A stretch of DNA of 64,000 nt from Microbacterium psychrotolerans (GCF_031085295.1 NZ_JAVFWO010000002.1:248001-312000), one strand, 5' to 3'; positions 53,331 to 63,942 are shown, numbered from the stretch's first letter. Notes: generated by a model from the sequence alone, not told the origin. Made by a program: numbers and translations.

Positions 53331-54431
53331 TCACACCGCGAGAACCTTCTTCCACGCACCCGCGTACGACGCGGGCACGAACCCGATCGTCTCGTTGATG
53401 TCGAGCATGTGGCGGTTCTCCTCGGCGTTGAACGTCGAGACCCGCGGCGACTCGGGCACGAGCTCCCGCCAGCGCAGCAGATTCGCGCACTTCACGATGG
53501 TGCCGAGGCGGTGGCCACGGTGCTCCTTCACGACGAGCGTTCCGAACTGCTGGGTCGCCCCGGCACGGTCTTCACCGATGGCGAGCTCGTTGTATGCCGC
53601 GATCCGCCCGGTGGGCACGTGCAGCACGGCGGCCACCGAGACGGTGAGTCCCTGAGCCTTCAGCCGGGCGTCGCGACGCTCGACGCGCGCCGCGTCCCAG
53701 TGCTGCTCGTCGATGACCAGGCCGCCCGCCGGCACGTCGGTCGACATGCGCGAGATCGCGTAGGCGAACCCGTCGACGTGCTCCGGCGGCGTCGGCGACG
53801 TCCACTGGATCGAGCGGTACTCCTCGCCGGCGATCGCCAGAGCCTCGTCGAGCATGCGCTCGACGAGCGAGAGGTCGCCGGTGAGGTCGAACACGCTGTT
53901 GCGCTCCACCTGTTCGAGCGTGAAGCCGCTCGCCAGCTGGAACTGCGTCTGCGGATCCTCCGCGGGTACCGAGCCCCATCCGGTCGACGGCTCGAGACGT
54001 GCACCGTCCGTGTGCGGGCGATGCAGCGTCCACGTCTGGATCGTGCCGAGCCCGCGTTCCCGGGCCTCACGCTCGACCTCGGCGAGGAGGACCTCCTCGA
54101 TGCCGTGGCCGCGGTGCGGCGGGTCGACCATGAGATCGAACTCTACGGTGCTCGCGTCCGGCTGGTTGGAGATCATGAGCTTCACGGCGCCCAGCACGTC
54201 TTCGCCGCGGATCGCGGCGAACCCGAGCTGGGTCCAGTCGGTCTGGTCCTGCCAGAACCCGAGCATCTCCTCGGGCTCTTCGTGCAGGTAGTCGTGGCCG
54301 GCGTCCGCGAGGCAGACCGCGTTGGCGATCCGCACCATCTCGAGGAACAGGCGTGCGTCCGCGGCAGCGGCCGTCTCGGGGACGGGGATCCGCTGGACGG
54401 TCACGACGGTGGTCTCGGCGAGATCAGTCAT
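53331..54431 (-). CDS. Double-GNAT-domain acetyltransferase, copy 1
   Basis: 366 residues with two GNAT folds. The N-terminal acetyl-CoA site is near VEFDLMVDPPHRGHGIEEVLLAEVEREARERG, and the C-terminal one near LVVKEHRGHRLGTIVKCANLLRW, ending INETIGFVPASYAGAWKKVLAV. The gene upstream (54424) encodes a paralogue with the same layout and a matching tail, so the pair arose by tandem duplication. The two genes overlap by 8 nt. Substrates unknown; double-GNAT proteins in actinobacteria include mycothiol synthase, but no MshD diagnostic was identified. Confidence 0.85.
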   Translation of the reverse strand: MTDLAETTVVTVQRIPVPETAAAADARLFLEMVRIANAVCLADAGHDYLHEEPEEMLGFWQDQTDWTQLGFAAIRGEDVLGAVKLMISNQPDASTVEFDLMVDPPHRGHGIEEVLLAEVEREARERGLGTIQTWTLHRPHTDGARLEPSTGWGSVPAEDPQTQFQLASGFTLEQVERNSVFDLTGDLSLVERMLDEALAIAGEEYRSIQWTSPTPPEHVDGFAYAISRMSTDVPAGGLVIDEQHWDAARVERRDARLKAQGLTVSVAAVLHVPTGRIAAYNELAIGEDRAGATQQFGTLVVKEHRGHRLGTIVKCANLLRWRELVPESPRVSTFNAEENRHMLDINETIGFVPASYAGAWKKVLAV

Positions 54432-55506
54432 GGAGCACCTTCTTCCATGCGCCCTCGTACGCGACCGGCTCGAAGCCGATCGCCTCGTTGATGTCCAGCA
54501 TCGGTCGGTTCTCCTCTGCGTTGTAGGTGATGACGCGCGCGGACGCGGGCGCCACGTCGCGCCAGGACAGGAGCCCGGCGCACTTCACGAGCGTGCCGAG
54601 CTTGTGCCCGCGGTGCTCCTTGAGGACGAGGGTGTCCTCCTGATGGGATGCCTCGGTGCGGTCCTTGCCGATCACCAGCTCGTTGAACGCGCACAGCTTG
54701 CCGGTCTCGATGTGCTGCGCCGCGGTGACCTGGATGGTGCGGCCGGACGACGTGTAGCGGCCGTCGTGCTCGGCGATGCGGGCGGCGTCCCATGTCTCCT
54801 CAGCGAACTCGAGAGCGGCCGAGGGTGCATCGGTCGACATCCGGGACTTCATCCAGGCGTAGCCCGCGACGAACTCCTCGGGGGTCGGGGCGAACCACTG
54901 CACGACGCGATAGTCGGGTGAGGCGGCCTGCGCTTCGGCGAGCAGCTTTTCGACGCCCGCGAAGGAGCCGGTCAGATCGAAGGCGCTGTTGCGTTCCACC
55001 TGCTCCAGCGCGTACCCGTGACGCAGGTAGAACCGCGCGACGTGGTCCTCGGGGATCGCACCGAACCCGGTGGGCGGCGCGAGCTGCGGTCCGGGAGCGG
55101 CGGGATGCTCGGCCCACGACTGCAGCACGGTGCGGCCGTACTCGCGCGCAGTCTTCTCGACAAGCTCGTAGGCGGCGGAGCCGATACCCCGACCCCAGGT
55201 CTCGCGCAGCAGCTCGATCAGCCAGAACGCGGCGTTCGATCCCTCCTCATGAGGGATGTCGACGCCGACCCGGCCGATGATGGCGCCGTCGTCGACGATC
55301 ACCCAGGACAGGCGGGTCTCGTACTCGGTGGGCCGATAGTGGGGGAGCAGTTCGTCGGCGGCGATGCGGTGATCGTCGTGCCCGGAGATCTCCCGGTAGA
55401 TGACGTTGCGGACCCGGACCATCTCGACGAAGTCGGCGGCGTCCGGTCCGTCGATCGAGGCGGGTACGACGAGGGGGCGGAATTCCAGCCCCGTGATGGT
55501 GGTCAT
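54424..55506 (-). CDS. Double-GNAT-domain acetyltransferase, copy 2
   Basis: 360 residues, two GNAT domains. N-terminal domain: WLIELLRETWGRGIGSAAYELVEKTAREYG. C-terminal domain: LVLKEHRGHKLGTLVKCAGLLSW, then INEAIGFEPVAYEGAWKKVLHD. It is the clear paralogue of the downstream gene. AAGGA lies about 10 nt before ATG 55506. It lies 83 nt after the 84-aa gene and is probably on the same minus-strand transcript. Confidence 0.85.
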   Translation of the reverse strand: MTTITGLEFRPLVVPASIDGPDAADFVEMVRVRNVIYREISGHDDHRIAADELLPHYRPTEYETRLSWVIVDDGAIIGRVGVDIPHEEGSNAAFWLIELLRETWGRGIGSAAYELVEKTAREYGRTVLQSWAEHPAAPGPQLAPPTGFGAIPEDHVARFYLRHGYALEQVERNSAFDLTGSFAGVEKLLAEAQAASPDYRVVQWFAPTPEEFVAGYAWMKSRMSTDAPSAALEFAEETWDAARIAEHDGRYTSSGRTIQVTAAQHIETGKLCAFNELVIGKDRTEASHQEDTLVLKEHRGHKLGTLVKCAGLLSWRDVAPASARVITYNAEENRPMLDINEAIGFEPVAYEGAWKKVLHD

Positions 55507-55589
55507 GTCAGCGCGTCCTTGCGAGGTCGATGCGGATGGTGGAGGTGTGGGGTCCGCCGCCCGGGTGCGGGCGGCGGACCCGGTGGCCG

Positions 55590-55844
55590 TCACGGCCGGG
55601 GTGCGAGGCTGGCCTCGCGGAGGTAGGTGCGTTCACGCTGCGCGGTGGCCTCCTGGTGCCGGTACGTGTGAGCGTGCCGGCGGCGGTCGTCCGCGAGCCG
55701 CGGGGTGCGGGTGCTCCACAGCAGCAGCCTCAGGCCCACGTGCAGGGCGAGGCGGTCCAGGAGCGAGGTCCGGGTGTCGCGGCTCGGGAGCCGCAGCGTA
55801 TCGGGAAGCCCCGACGGGCGCTGCGGCGCAAGGAGAGTATTCAT
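55590..55844 (-). CDS. Small basic protein, 84 aa
   Basis: 84 residues, rich in Arg and Leu, with a central LLDRLALHVGLRLLLWSTR amphipathic helix. Similar LALxxGLxLLLWxxR helices occur in short actinobacterial proteins of unknown role. GAAAGAG lies 6 nt before the ATG, a good ribosome site. It lies between a 39-aa ORF and the double-GNAT genes, all in the same direction. Function unknown. Confidence 0.6.
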   Translation of the reverse strand: MNTLLAPQRPSGLPDTLRLPSRDTRTSLLDRLALHVGLRLLLWSTRTPRLADDRRRHAHTYRHQEATAQRERTYLREASLAPRP

Positions 55845-56013
55845 GATTGCTCTTTCCGGTTGTGAAAGGGATGCCTCGGCCGGCGCCGGAGGCGGGGGAT
55901 GTCATGCCGCAGCACGACGGGACGAAGGCAGGAGTGCGCTCAGCACCGCGAAGCGGATGCGGCGCAACAGACGGGTATCGCCCGAGAACGGGCAGACTCG
56001 TCCCCTGCGGGGA

Positions 56014-56133
56014 TCAGATGGCGGCGGGGAAGCGGCCGCTCAGCACAGCGCCGAAGGAGAAGGTCCCCGACGCGACGGCACGAATCGCTCCGCCATCACG
56101 GGCGGCGATTCCAGTGGGATTCATCAGCATCAT
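56014..56133 (-). CDS. Candidate small ORF, 39 aa, with strong Shine-Dalgarno
   Basis: 39 codons beginning MMLMNPTGIAARDG and ending SGRFPAAI, then TGA. AAAGGAGG at 56148-56141 lies 7 nt before ATG 56133, a near-perfect Shine-Dalgarno and one of the strongest in the window. A promoter-like pair lies just upstream. The peptide is mildly hydrophobic with no cysteine and no recognised family. It is first in a unit leading to the 84-aa protein and two GNAT enzymes. The 169 bases between it and the 84-aa gene hold no clear feature. Confidence 0.5.
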   Translation of the reverse strand: MMLMNPTGIAARDGGAIRAVASGTFSFGAVLSGRFPAAI

Positions 56134-56171
56134 CGGGGGACCTCCTTTCTCGACTTCAGACGCGGAGAGTC

Positions 56172-56201
56172 ACGCTAGCGCGTGCCGGATGCCGGCGTCA
56201 A
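56172..56201 (-). promoter_or_regulatory. Promoter of the small-ORF/GNAT unit
   Basis: On the minus strand, TTGACG (56201-56196) and TAGCGT (56177-56172) are 18 bp apart, placing the start about 30 nt before ATG 56133. Confidence 0.6.
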
Positions 56202-56288
56202 GCGAATTCGCAGATTCGGTCTTCGCATGGCGTGTCGCGGCATCCGGGTCCTGCGGCCGGTCTGCCGGGCGACGGGGCCGCGCTCCGG

Positions 56289-56294
56289 TAGCGT
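56289..56294 (+). promoter_or_regulatory. -10 box of smc
   Basis: TAGCGT lies 33 nt before ATG 56328, giving a leader of about 27 nt. Confidence 0.45.
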
Positions 56295-56327
56295 AGGCGG
56301 GTAATCGACCGGGTGGGGGGCGGATCC

Positions 56328-59300
56328 ATGCACCTGAAGAGCGTGACGCTCAAAGGGTTCAAGTCGTTCGCCCAGCCGACGACCTTCGCCCTCGAGCCCG
56401 GGGTGACGTGCATCGTGGGCCCTAACGGCTCCGGCAAGTCCAACGTCGTCGATGCTCTCGCCTGGGTGATGGGGGAGCAGGGCGCGAAGACGCTCCGCGG
56501 CGGCAAGATGGAGGACGTCATCTTCGCCGGCACGGCGACGCGCGGTCCCCTCGGTCGTGCCGAGGTGCAGCTCACGATCGACAACAGCGACGGTGCCCTC
56601 CCCATCGAGTACGCCGAGGTCACCATCAGCCGCACGCTGTTCCGCAACGGCACCAGCGAGTACGCCATCAACGGCGAGTCGTGCCGCCTGCTCGACGTGC
56701 AGGAGCTGCTGAGCGACACCGGCCTCGGCCGCGAGATGCATGTCATCGTGGGTCAGGGACGGCTCGACAGCGTGCTGCAGGCGACTCCCGAAGATCGCCG
56801 AGGCTTCATCGAGGAGGCCGCCGGCATCCTCAAGCACCGGCGTCGCAAGGAGAAGACGCTCCGCAAGCTCGACGCGATGGAGGCCAACCTCACGCGACTG
56901 AGCGATCTCGCGGGCGAGCTGCGCCGGCAGCTGAAGCCGCTGGGCCGGCAGGCCGAGATCGCCCGTGAGGCGGCGACCATCGCCGCGGTCGTGCGCGACG
57001 CGAAGGCGCGGCTGTTCGCGGACGAGATCTCGGGCCTCCGCGCCGAGCTGGCGTCGCACGCGCAGAGCGAGCAGGAGCGTCACGCCGAGCGGATGGTGCT
57101 GCAGGACCGGCTGGACAACGTGCGGGCGCGCATCGAGCAGCTGGAGAACGACCAGCGATCCGAGAGCGTCGACCGTGCTCGTCGCGTCGCCTTCGGGCTC
57201 GAGCGCGCACAGGACCGCCTGCGCAGCCTCTACGCACTCGCCGGCCAGCGTCTCGCGCTGCTCGGGGACGCCGAGGACGAGGAGCGCCTGGAGCTCACCA
57301 CCGTGTCGCAGGCGATGATCGACGAGGCCCGCACCGAGATCGACGACGTGTCGGACGGCCTGGGCGCCGCGCAGGACGCCGCCGCCGCGGCCGCACGCGA
57401 CGTCGTGCGCGCGCGCGCCGAGCTCGACGCCCTCGATTCCGATATCGCCGCGCAGAGCGCTCTCGTCTCCGAGCACGACATGAGGATCACCGCACTGCGC
57501 GGCACGGCCGAGGCTGCGGCATCCGCCCTCGCCGCCGTCCAGACCGCGGTCGAGCGCCAGCAGAAGGCGCTGGATGCCGCGCTGGCGCGTCGCGCCGAGG
57601 CCGAGGAGACCCTCGCCGGTGTCGACCCCGACCTCGTGCCGGACGCGTCGACGGCCGACCATGCCGCCGCCTACGAGCGTGCACAGCGCGATGCCGCCGA
57701 GGCGGAGGCGTCGGTGGCGTCGTTGCGTGAGCGGCTGCACGCCGCGGAGCGGGAGCGCGAGGCGCTGACCGCGCAGACGGCCGCGCTGAGCCGCGCGCTG
57801 GATGTCAAGAACGGCGCGTCCGCACTGATCGCGCAGGGCCGCGACGGTGTTCGTGGCCTCGTCGGGGACGCGGTGCAGGTGCGATCCGGGTTCGAGGCCG
57901 CGATCGCGGCCGTGCTGGGCCCCATCGCCGAGGGGGTGCTGGTCGCCGATCGCGAGAGCGCCTTCGCCGTGGCAGACGCGGCGCGTGACGCCGAAGCCGG
58001 CATGGTCGACATCGTCATCGCGTCGGCGGGCATGATGCGACCTGAGTTCCCGCAGCTGCGCGGGGTCGTCCCTGCGCGCGAAGTGGTGACGGCGCCTGAA
58101 GGCGTGCTCGGCCTGCTCTCGTACGTCGTGGTCGTCGACGACCTCGAGACGGCCCGGGAAGCCGGACCGGTGCTCGCGAGCGCAGAACTCGGCGGACCGC
58201 TCACGCTCGTGACCCGCCGCGGCGAGGTGTACACCGAGTACTCGCTCCGCGCAGGTGCAGGATCGTCCTGTTCCCGGCTGGAGCTGGCAGCTGAGCGGGA
58301 CGCCGCGGCCGAGCGCCGCGACGAGATCACGGTGGTGGCCGAGTCGCTGCGAGAGGCGCTCGGCGATGCCACCCGAGAGCTCGACTCCGCACGCCTGCGC
58401 ACCAAGACGGCGCTGGCGACGCTCCGTGAACACGACGCAGCCCTCGCCGCCCACGCCGAGCAGGTGAACCGCGCGACTGTGCGGCATGAAGCGGCCGTCG
58501 CCGAGTGCGAACGTCTCGCCGCGGGCCTCGCGCAAGCCGCCGCGGCGGTCGAAGAGGCCGAGGGCTCTGCGCGCTCGGCGCAGGATCAGCTCAACGCTGC
58601 GCTCGAAGCTCCCCGGCCCATCCTGGATGCGTCGGCCCGCGACGGCATGCTCGCCGCACTCGAAGCGGCCCGCGACGCCGAGATGGCTTCGCGTCTCGAC
58701 GTCGAGACGCTCCGCGAGCGCATCCGCGCCGGTGAGGCGCGGGTCGCGGGGCTCGAACGCCAACGGGAGCGCGAACGCGAGGCCGCCGCCGAGGCGGCGC
58801 GCCGGGCGGTGGTGCGCCGGGCCCAGCGTGAGATCGCAGCCGGCGTCGCCGGGCAGCTGCCCGCAGTGATCGACTCGGTCTCCCGCTCGCTGGCTCAGGC
58901 GCGGGCGGAGCTCGCCGCCGCCGAGTCGGAGCGCACCGCGGTGACCGCCGAGCTCGGCGAACTCCGCGCCCAGGAGAGCTCGGCGCGGGAGCGACTGGCC
59001 GGCCTGACCGAGAGCGTGCACAACCTCGAGTTGCAGATCCACGAGAAGCGGCTGCACGTGGGCGGTCTGCTCGCACGCGTGCAGTCCGAGCTCGGCCTCG
59101 ACGAGGACATTCTCATTTCGGAATATGGGCCGGACCAGCCCGTTCCACTCCATGCGACGACTCAGCCCGCCGAGCCGGACGCGGAGGGCACGGAGGCGGA
59201 TGCGATCCCCTACGACCGCACCCAGCAGCGGCGCCGACTGCAGGAGGCCGAGCGGAAGCTGACGCAACTCGGTCGGGTGAACCCGCTCGCGCTCGAGGAG

Positions 59301-59876
59301 TTCGAAGCCCTCGAGCAGCGGCACAAGTTCATGACCGAGCAGCTCGCGGACCTCACTCAGACCCGCAAGGATCTGCTGACGATCATCGAAGAGCTCGACG
59401 AGCGCATGCAGTCGATCTTCCTCGCGGCGTTCGAAGACACGAGGGTCGCCTTCGGCGAGGTGTTCCCGATCCTGTTCCCCGGCGGAACGGGGTCGATCAC
59501 GCTCACCGACCCCGACTCCCCGCTCACCACCGGCATCGAGGTGGCCGTCCGACCGGTCGGCAAGAAGATCGAAAGGCTCTCGCTGCTCTCCGGCGGCGAG
59601 CGTTCTCTTGCCGCGGTGGCGCTCCTGACGGCGATCTTCAAGGCGCGGCCGAGCCCTTTCTACATCCTGGACGAGGTGGAGGCCGCGCTGGACGACGCCA
59701 ACCTCGGCCGCCTTCTGGGAGTCTTCGAGCAGCTGCGCGAATCGAGCCAGCTCATCGTCATCACGCATCAGAAGCGCACGATGGAGATCGCCGACGCGCT
59801 CTACGGCGTGTCGATGAGGCAGGACGGCGTGTCGGCCGTCGTCGGTCAGCGCATCGTGGAACGCGTGGCCTCCTGA
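56328..59876 (+). CDS. smc: Chromosome segregation protein SMC
   Basis: 1182 residues, the size of bacterial SMC. Walker A GPNGSGKSN near residue 33, then a long coiled coil, a hinge around the 500-660 region (RDGVRGLVGDAVQVRSGFEAAIAAVLG), a second coiled coil, and the C-terminal ATPase head with signature LLSGGERSLAAVALL and Walker B FYILDEVEAALDDANL. It loads on DNA with ScpAB to compact and separate chromosomes. ATG 56328 begins MHLKSVTLKGFKSF; the GTG at 56313 would add GGG-rich residues. ftsY follows further downstream, as is usual in actinobacteria. Confidence 0.97.
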   Translation: MHLKSVTLKGFKSFAQPTTFALEPGVTCIVGPNGSGKSNVVDALAWVMGEQGAKTLRGGKMEDVIFAGTATRGPLGRAEVQLTIDNSDGALPIEYAEVTISRTLFRNGTSEYAINGESCRLLDVQELLSDTGLGREMHVIVGQGRLDSVLQATPEDRRGFIEEAAGILKHRRRKEKTLRKLDAMEANLTRLSDLAGELRRQLKPLGRQAEIAREAATIAAVVRDAKARLFADEISGLRAELASHAQSEQERHAERMVLQDRLDNVRARIEQLENDQRSESVDRARRVAFGLERAQDRLRSLYALAGQRLALLGDAEDEERLELTTVSQAMIDEARTEIDDVSDGLGAAQDAAAAAARDVVRARAELDALDSDIAAQSALVSEHDMRITALRGTAEAAASALAAVQTAVERQQKALDAALARRAEAEETLAGVDPDLVPDASTADHAAAYERAQRDAAEAEASVASLRERLHAAEREREALTAQTAALSRALDVKNGASALIAQGRDGVRGLVGDAVQVRSGFEAAIAAVLGPIAEGVLVADRESAFAVADAARDAEAGMVDIVIASAGMMRPEFPQLRGVVPAREVVTAPEGVLGLLSYVVVVDDLETAREAGPVLASAELGGPLTLVTRRGEVYTEYSLRAGAGSSCSRLELAAERDAAAERRDEITVVAESLREALGDATRELDSARLRTKTALATLREHDAALAAHAEQVNRATVRHEAAVAECERLAAGLAQAAAAVEEAEGSARSAQDQLNAALEAPRPILDASARDGMLAALEAARDAEMASRLDVETLRERIRAGEARVAGLERQREREREAAAEAARRAVVRRAQREIAAGVAGQLPAVIDSVSRSLAQARAELAAAESERTAVTAELGELRAQESSARERLAGLTESVHNLELQIHEKRLHVGGLLARVQSELGLDEDILISEYGPDQPVPLHATTQPAEPDAEGTEADAIPYDRTQQRRRLQEAERKLTQLGRVNPLALEEFEALEQRHKFMTEQLADLTQTRKDLLTIIEELDERMQSIFLAAFEDTRVAFGEVFPILFPGGTGSITLTDPDSPLTTGIEVAVRPVGKKIERLSLLSGGERSLAAVALLTAIFKARPSPFYILDEVEAALDDANLGRLLGVFEQLRESSQLIVITHQKRTMEIADALYGVSMRQDGVSAVVGQRIVERVAS

Positions 59877-59926
59877 TCGCTGCGTGGGCTCCGCAGGCAG
59901 CCTGCGCGGACGCCAGGGCTGGGGAG

Positions 59927-59932
59927 TAGCGT
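59927..59932 (+). promoter_or_regulatory. -10 box for leaderless lipoprotein gene
   Basis: TAGCGT ends 6 nt before ATG 59939. Confidence 0.5.
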
Positions 59933-59938
59933 TCGCCT

Positions 59939-60646
59939 ATGCACACCTCTGCGCGCGCGGTGATCGCCGGACTGCTGCTGTCGGCGTTCGCGCTGACCGG
60001 GTGCTCGCCGTTTCCACCGGGTGCGCGGCTGCTGTCGCCTGAGCCCTCCGACACCGCCTCGCCGGACGCCGCCGAGACGCCTGAGCCTGCGGACGACGCC
60101 GGCACTCCACCGACCGAGATCACCTTCGCGGCGGGCGCGGAGCTGGACCCCGCGCTATGGACGGTGGGCTGGGACGATCGGCTGATGGCCGCCGACGAGC
60201 GTTTCACGGCATCGTCGCCCGACGACGGCAACGGCAGCTGGGCCTATCTGGATGGACAGACCCAGTGCACCGTCGCCTTCTACCAGGGCGCCATCACCGA
60301 CCTCGAGCTCGGAGCGGACGATCGCGAGAGCACCGACAACATGCTCGCCGCGGTGCTCAGCACGCAGATCCCCGGCGTGACGGGCGCAGACGTGAGCGCC
60401 AATGCGTCGGACGACTACGTCGCCCAGACGACGCAGGAGGGGACGGTCGACATCCGCATGGTCGGCGGCACTGGCGGCGCGGGCGGCGACGACGCGAGCT
60501 GGAGCGAGTTCGGGCGCACGTTCGGCACCCTCGGCACGTCACTGGTCGTGAATGTGGAGTGCCCGCCAGGACAGGACGTCGCCACCGAGGTGACCGACCT
60601 GCTGGGCAGCTACCTGGGCATCGCGGTGGCGCCCGCGTCGGGGTGA
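59939..60646 (+). CDS. Hypothetical lipoprotein
   Basis: 235 residues with a lipoprotein signal, lipobox LTGC (GLLLSAFALTGCSPF), and a Pro/Ser/Glu-rich linker. The mature domain is acidic and has two cysteines (GQTQCTVAF, NVECPPGQ) that may form a disulfide. It is tethered outside the membrane. No family recognised. It lies between smc and ftsY but has its own leaderless-type promoter. Confidence 0.75.
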   Translation: MHTSARAVIAGLLLSAFALTGCSPFPPGARLLSPEPSDTASPDAAETPEPADDAGTPPTEITFAAGAELDPALWTVGWDDRLMAADERFTASSPDDGNGSWAYLDGQTQCTVAFYQGAITDLELGADDRESTDNMLAAVLSTQIPGVTGADVSANASDDYVAQTTQEGTVDIRMVGGTGGAGGDDASWSEFGRTFGTLGTSLVVNVECPPGQDVATEVTDLLGSYLGIAVAPASG

Positions 60647-60660
60647 ACGGCGCGGGCACT

Positions 60661-60666
60661 TAGGCT
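60661..60666 (+). promoter_or_regulatory. -10 box for leaderless ftsY
   Basis: TAGGCT ends 6 nt before ATG 60673; the gap is all G, so a Shine-Dalgarno role is unlikely. Confidence 0.55.
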
Positions 60667-60672
60667 GGGGGG

Positions 60673-61545
<873 letters not shown>

Positions 61546-61626
61546 TCCGACCGCCGCCGCGGACCGAATTCGCGCCATGCCGTGTTCGGGCTATCGCCGA
61601 CGGGCTCGTTGCGGTTTCATGGGGTC

Positions 61627-62127
61627 ATGGCGATCGAGCACGACTACTTCGGACTCCTGGAATCGGGGCCTGACGGATCGATCTTCTGGTCGGAGAACGT
61701 CGAACTCGGAGACCAGTCCGTCACGGTGGATCTCACGGCGCCCGACCAGGACGACGTCTCCGAAGCGGCCCTCGACGTCGCCGCCGCGCTCATCTCGTCG
61801 ATCGAGGACATCGACCGCAGCGCGCGCAACGGCATGGTGAACGAGCTGAACGATCGCACCAGCGAGGTGACCGAGTACATCCTGCAGCAGCAGGAGACGC
61901 TGGGAGAAGCGCTCGAGGACACGCTCGTCGACATCTCGGGTGACGTCCAGATCGACGTCATCCGCTCGCTCCAGCTCATGAGCATGACGATCCTCGCTGA
62001 CGAGCACGGCGGCTCGGACCCGTTCGCGGTGCTGGAGTACGCGCTCGATCCCGACGCCACCGACGATGTGCTGCTGGTCAACCTGGATTCCGACGGGGCC
62101 GTGCTGTCGGTCACGAGCGCGGATTGA
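61627..62127 (+). CDS. DUF2004-like protein
   Basis: 166 residues, acidic, no membrane segment. MAIEHDYFGLLESGPDGSIFWSENVELGDQ resembles the DUF2004 family, with a helical middle and ending VLLVNLDSDGAVLSVTSAD. Function unknown. GTG 61582 would extend it by 15 residues with no family match, so ATG 61627 is preferred. It converges with lipA, 9 nt between stops. Confidence 0.65.
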   Translation: MAIEHDYFGLLESGPDGSIFWSENVELGDQSVTVDLTAPDQDDVSEAALDVAAALISSIEDIDRSARNGMVNELNDRTSEVTEYILQQQETLGEALEDTLVDISGDVQIDVIRSLQLMSMTILADEHGGSDPFAVLEYALDPDATDDVLLVNLDSDGAVLSVTSAD

Positions 62128-62136
62128 CCGCCGCCG

Positions 62137-63186
62137 TCACACCGCCTGCGCGAAGCCGCGCTCGACGTGGACGTCCTCGGCGATGTGCGCGAGGTGCGCC
62201 GGGATCTCGCGACCCTTGGACAGCATCGACTGCGCCCAGAGGCGGCCCGCACGGTACGACGAGCGCACCAGGGGACCGGCGAGCACTCCGAGGAATCCGA
62301 TCCGCTCGGCCTCCTCTTTGAACTCGACGAACTCCTGGGGCTTGACCCACCGCGCGACGGGCAGGTGACGGGGCGACGGGCGGAGGTACTGGGTGATGGT
62401 GATGATGTCGGTGCCGGCGGCGTGGAGGTCCTCGAGGGCCTGGACGACCTCCTCGGGCTCTTCCCCCATGCCCAGGATGAGGTTCGACTTGGTGATGAGG
62501 CCCGCATCGCGCGCCTGGGTCAGCACGTCGAGCGAGCGCTCGTAGCGGAAGGCGGGCCGGATCCGCTTGAAGATGCGAGGGACCGTCTCGACGTTGTGTG
62601 CGAAGACCTCGGGGCGGCTCTCGAACACCTCGCCCAGCAGCGCCGGGTCGCCGTTGAAGTCGGTGGCGAGGATCTCGACGCCCGTGTTCGGATTCATCGC
62701 GTGGATCTGCCGGACGGTCTCGGCGTGGAGCCACGCGCCGCCGTCCGGCAGGTCGTCTCGCGCCACGCCGGTCACGGTGGCGTAGCGCAGGTTCATGCGC
62801 ACGACGCTCTCGGCCACGCGGCGGGGCTCGTCGGTGTCGTAGTCGGCGGGCTTGCCGGTGTCGATCTGGCAGAAGTCGCAACGCCGCGTGCACTGCGACC
62901 CGCCGATGAGGAAGGTGGCCTCGCGGTCCTCCCAGCACTCGTAGATGTTGGGACAGCCGGCCTCCTGGCACACGGTGTGAAGCTCCTCGGTCTTCACGAG
63001 CGAGTGCAGCGCCTGGTACTCGGGCCCCATCTTGGCCTTGGTCTTGATCCACTCCGGCTTGCGCTCGATCGGAGTCTGCGCGTTGCGCACTTCGAGCCGC
63101 AGGAGCTTCCGTCCGTCAGGACCGGAGGGAGCGGATGCCGCGTCCGGCGTGCCCGCCGCGCCCGGCCCGCTGCTGCACGCGCTCAT
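62137..63186 (-). CDS. lipA: Lipoyl synthase
   Basis: 349 residues, radical SAM. It inserts two sulfurs into octanoyl-protein. The auxiliary cluster cysteines are in [12 protein letters not shown], and the radical SAM CxxxCxxC is CTRRCDFC. The C-terminal SSYRAG serine is also a cluster ligand in the family. The ATG at 63186 overlaps the lipB stop as ATGA, so octanoyl transfer and sulfur insertion are made together. Confidence 0.96.
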   Translation of the reverse strand: MSACSSGPGAAGTPDAASAPSGPDGRKLLRLEVRNAQTPIERKPEWIKTKAKMGPEYQALHSLVKTEELHTVCQEAGCPNIYECWEDREATFLIGGSQCTRRCDFCQIDTGKPADYDTDEPRRVAESVVRMNLRYATVTGVARDDLPDGGAWLHAETVRQIHAMNPNTGVEILATDFNGDPALLGEVFESRPEVFAHNVETVPRIFKRIRPAFRYERSLDVLTQARDAGLITKSNLILGMGEEPEEVVQALEDLHAAGTDIITITQYLRPSPRHLPVARWVKPQEFVEFKEEAERIGFLGVLAGPLVRSSYRAGRLWAQSMLSKGREIPAHLAHIAEDVHVERGFAQAV

Positions 63187-63821
63187 GCCGGCACCCCGGC
63201 GAAGTCGGCGGCGAACACGCGGCTCACCGTGTCGATCACGTCGCTCGGCGCGATCTCCGCGCCGGCGACCTCGCTGATCGTCGTCACTCCGGCATCCGTG
63301 ATCCCGCACGGGATGATGCCGCGGAAGCCGGCGAGGGAGTTGTCGCAGTTGAGCGCGAAGCCGTGCATCGTCACCCCGCGCTGCACGCGCACGCCGATCG
63401 CGGCGACCTTGTCCTCGCCCAGCGGGCGGCGCACCCACACGCCGCTGCGTCCTTCGACCCGGTAGCCCTCCACGTCGTACTCGCCCAGCACGTCGATGAG
63501 CAGCTGCTCGAGGCGGCGCACGTGGGCGACGACGTCGACGGGTTCGGTGAGCCGCACGATCGGGTAGCCGACGAGCTGTCCCGGCCCATGCCACGTGATC
63601 TTGCCGCCGCGGTCGACATCGACCACCGGCGTGCCGTCGGTCGGGCGCTCATGCCGCGCCGTGCGAGCGCCCGCGGTGTAGACGGGCTCGTGCTCGAGCA
63701 GCAGCAGTGTGTCGGGTCGCGTACCCGTCACCACCTCGGCGTGGATGCTGCGCTGCAGAGCCCAGCCGTCGAGGTACGGCACGTAGTCGGGGGAGAGGCC
63801 GACCGTCTGGATGTCGAGCAT
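63183..63821 (-). CDS. lipB: Octanoyltransferase
   Basis: 212 residues. It transfers octanoate from acyl carrier protein to lipoyl domains. [31 protein letters not shown] and [20 protein letters not shown], with the catalytic Cys in the last, are diagnostic. AAGGAG lies 5-6 nt before the ATG at 63821. It is divergent from a truncated regulator gene across a 127-bp gap. Confidence 0.96.
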   Translation of the reverse strand: MLDIQTVGLSPDYVPYLDGWALQRSIHAEVVTGTRPDTLLLLEHEPVYTAGARTARHERPTDGTPVVDVDRGGKITWHGPGQLVGYPIVRLTEPVDVVAHVRRLEQLLIDVLGEYDVEGYRVEGRSGVWVRRPLGEDKVAAIGVRVQRGVTMHGFALNCDNSLAGFRGIIPCGITDAGVTTISEVAGAEIAPSDVIDTVSRVFAADFAGVPA

Positions 63822-63853
63822 CGCGCTCCTTCACTCGTTCGCTCGTGGCGATT

Positions 63854-63878
63854 GATGGATTGCGTCCAACAATACATC
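63854..63878. promoter_or_regulatory. Palindromic operator between lipB and the terminal regulator gene
   Basis: Arms GATGGATTG and CAATACATC, one mismatch over 9 bp, 7-bp spacer. Its position between divergent starts and next to a TetR-like gene suggests a regulator site. TATTGT on the minus strand inside it is a possible lipB -10. Confidence 0.5.
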
Positions 63879-63936
63879 CGCGTCGCGACATGCACGGCGC
63901 ATCCGGCAACTCCGATGCCGCGCGCTGCACCGGTCA

Positions 63937-63942
63937 TAAGGT
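63937..63942 (+). promoter_or_regulatory. -10 box for the leaderless terminal gene
   Basis: TAAGGT ends 6 nt before ATG 63949. Confidence 0.5.

Noticed and set aside
59880..59915. Hairpin CGCAGG/CCTGCG after smc as terminator
   Set aside because: Only 6 bp with a 3-nt loop and no T-run; too weak to claim.
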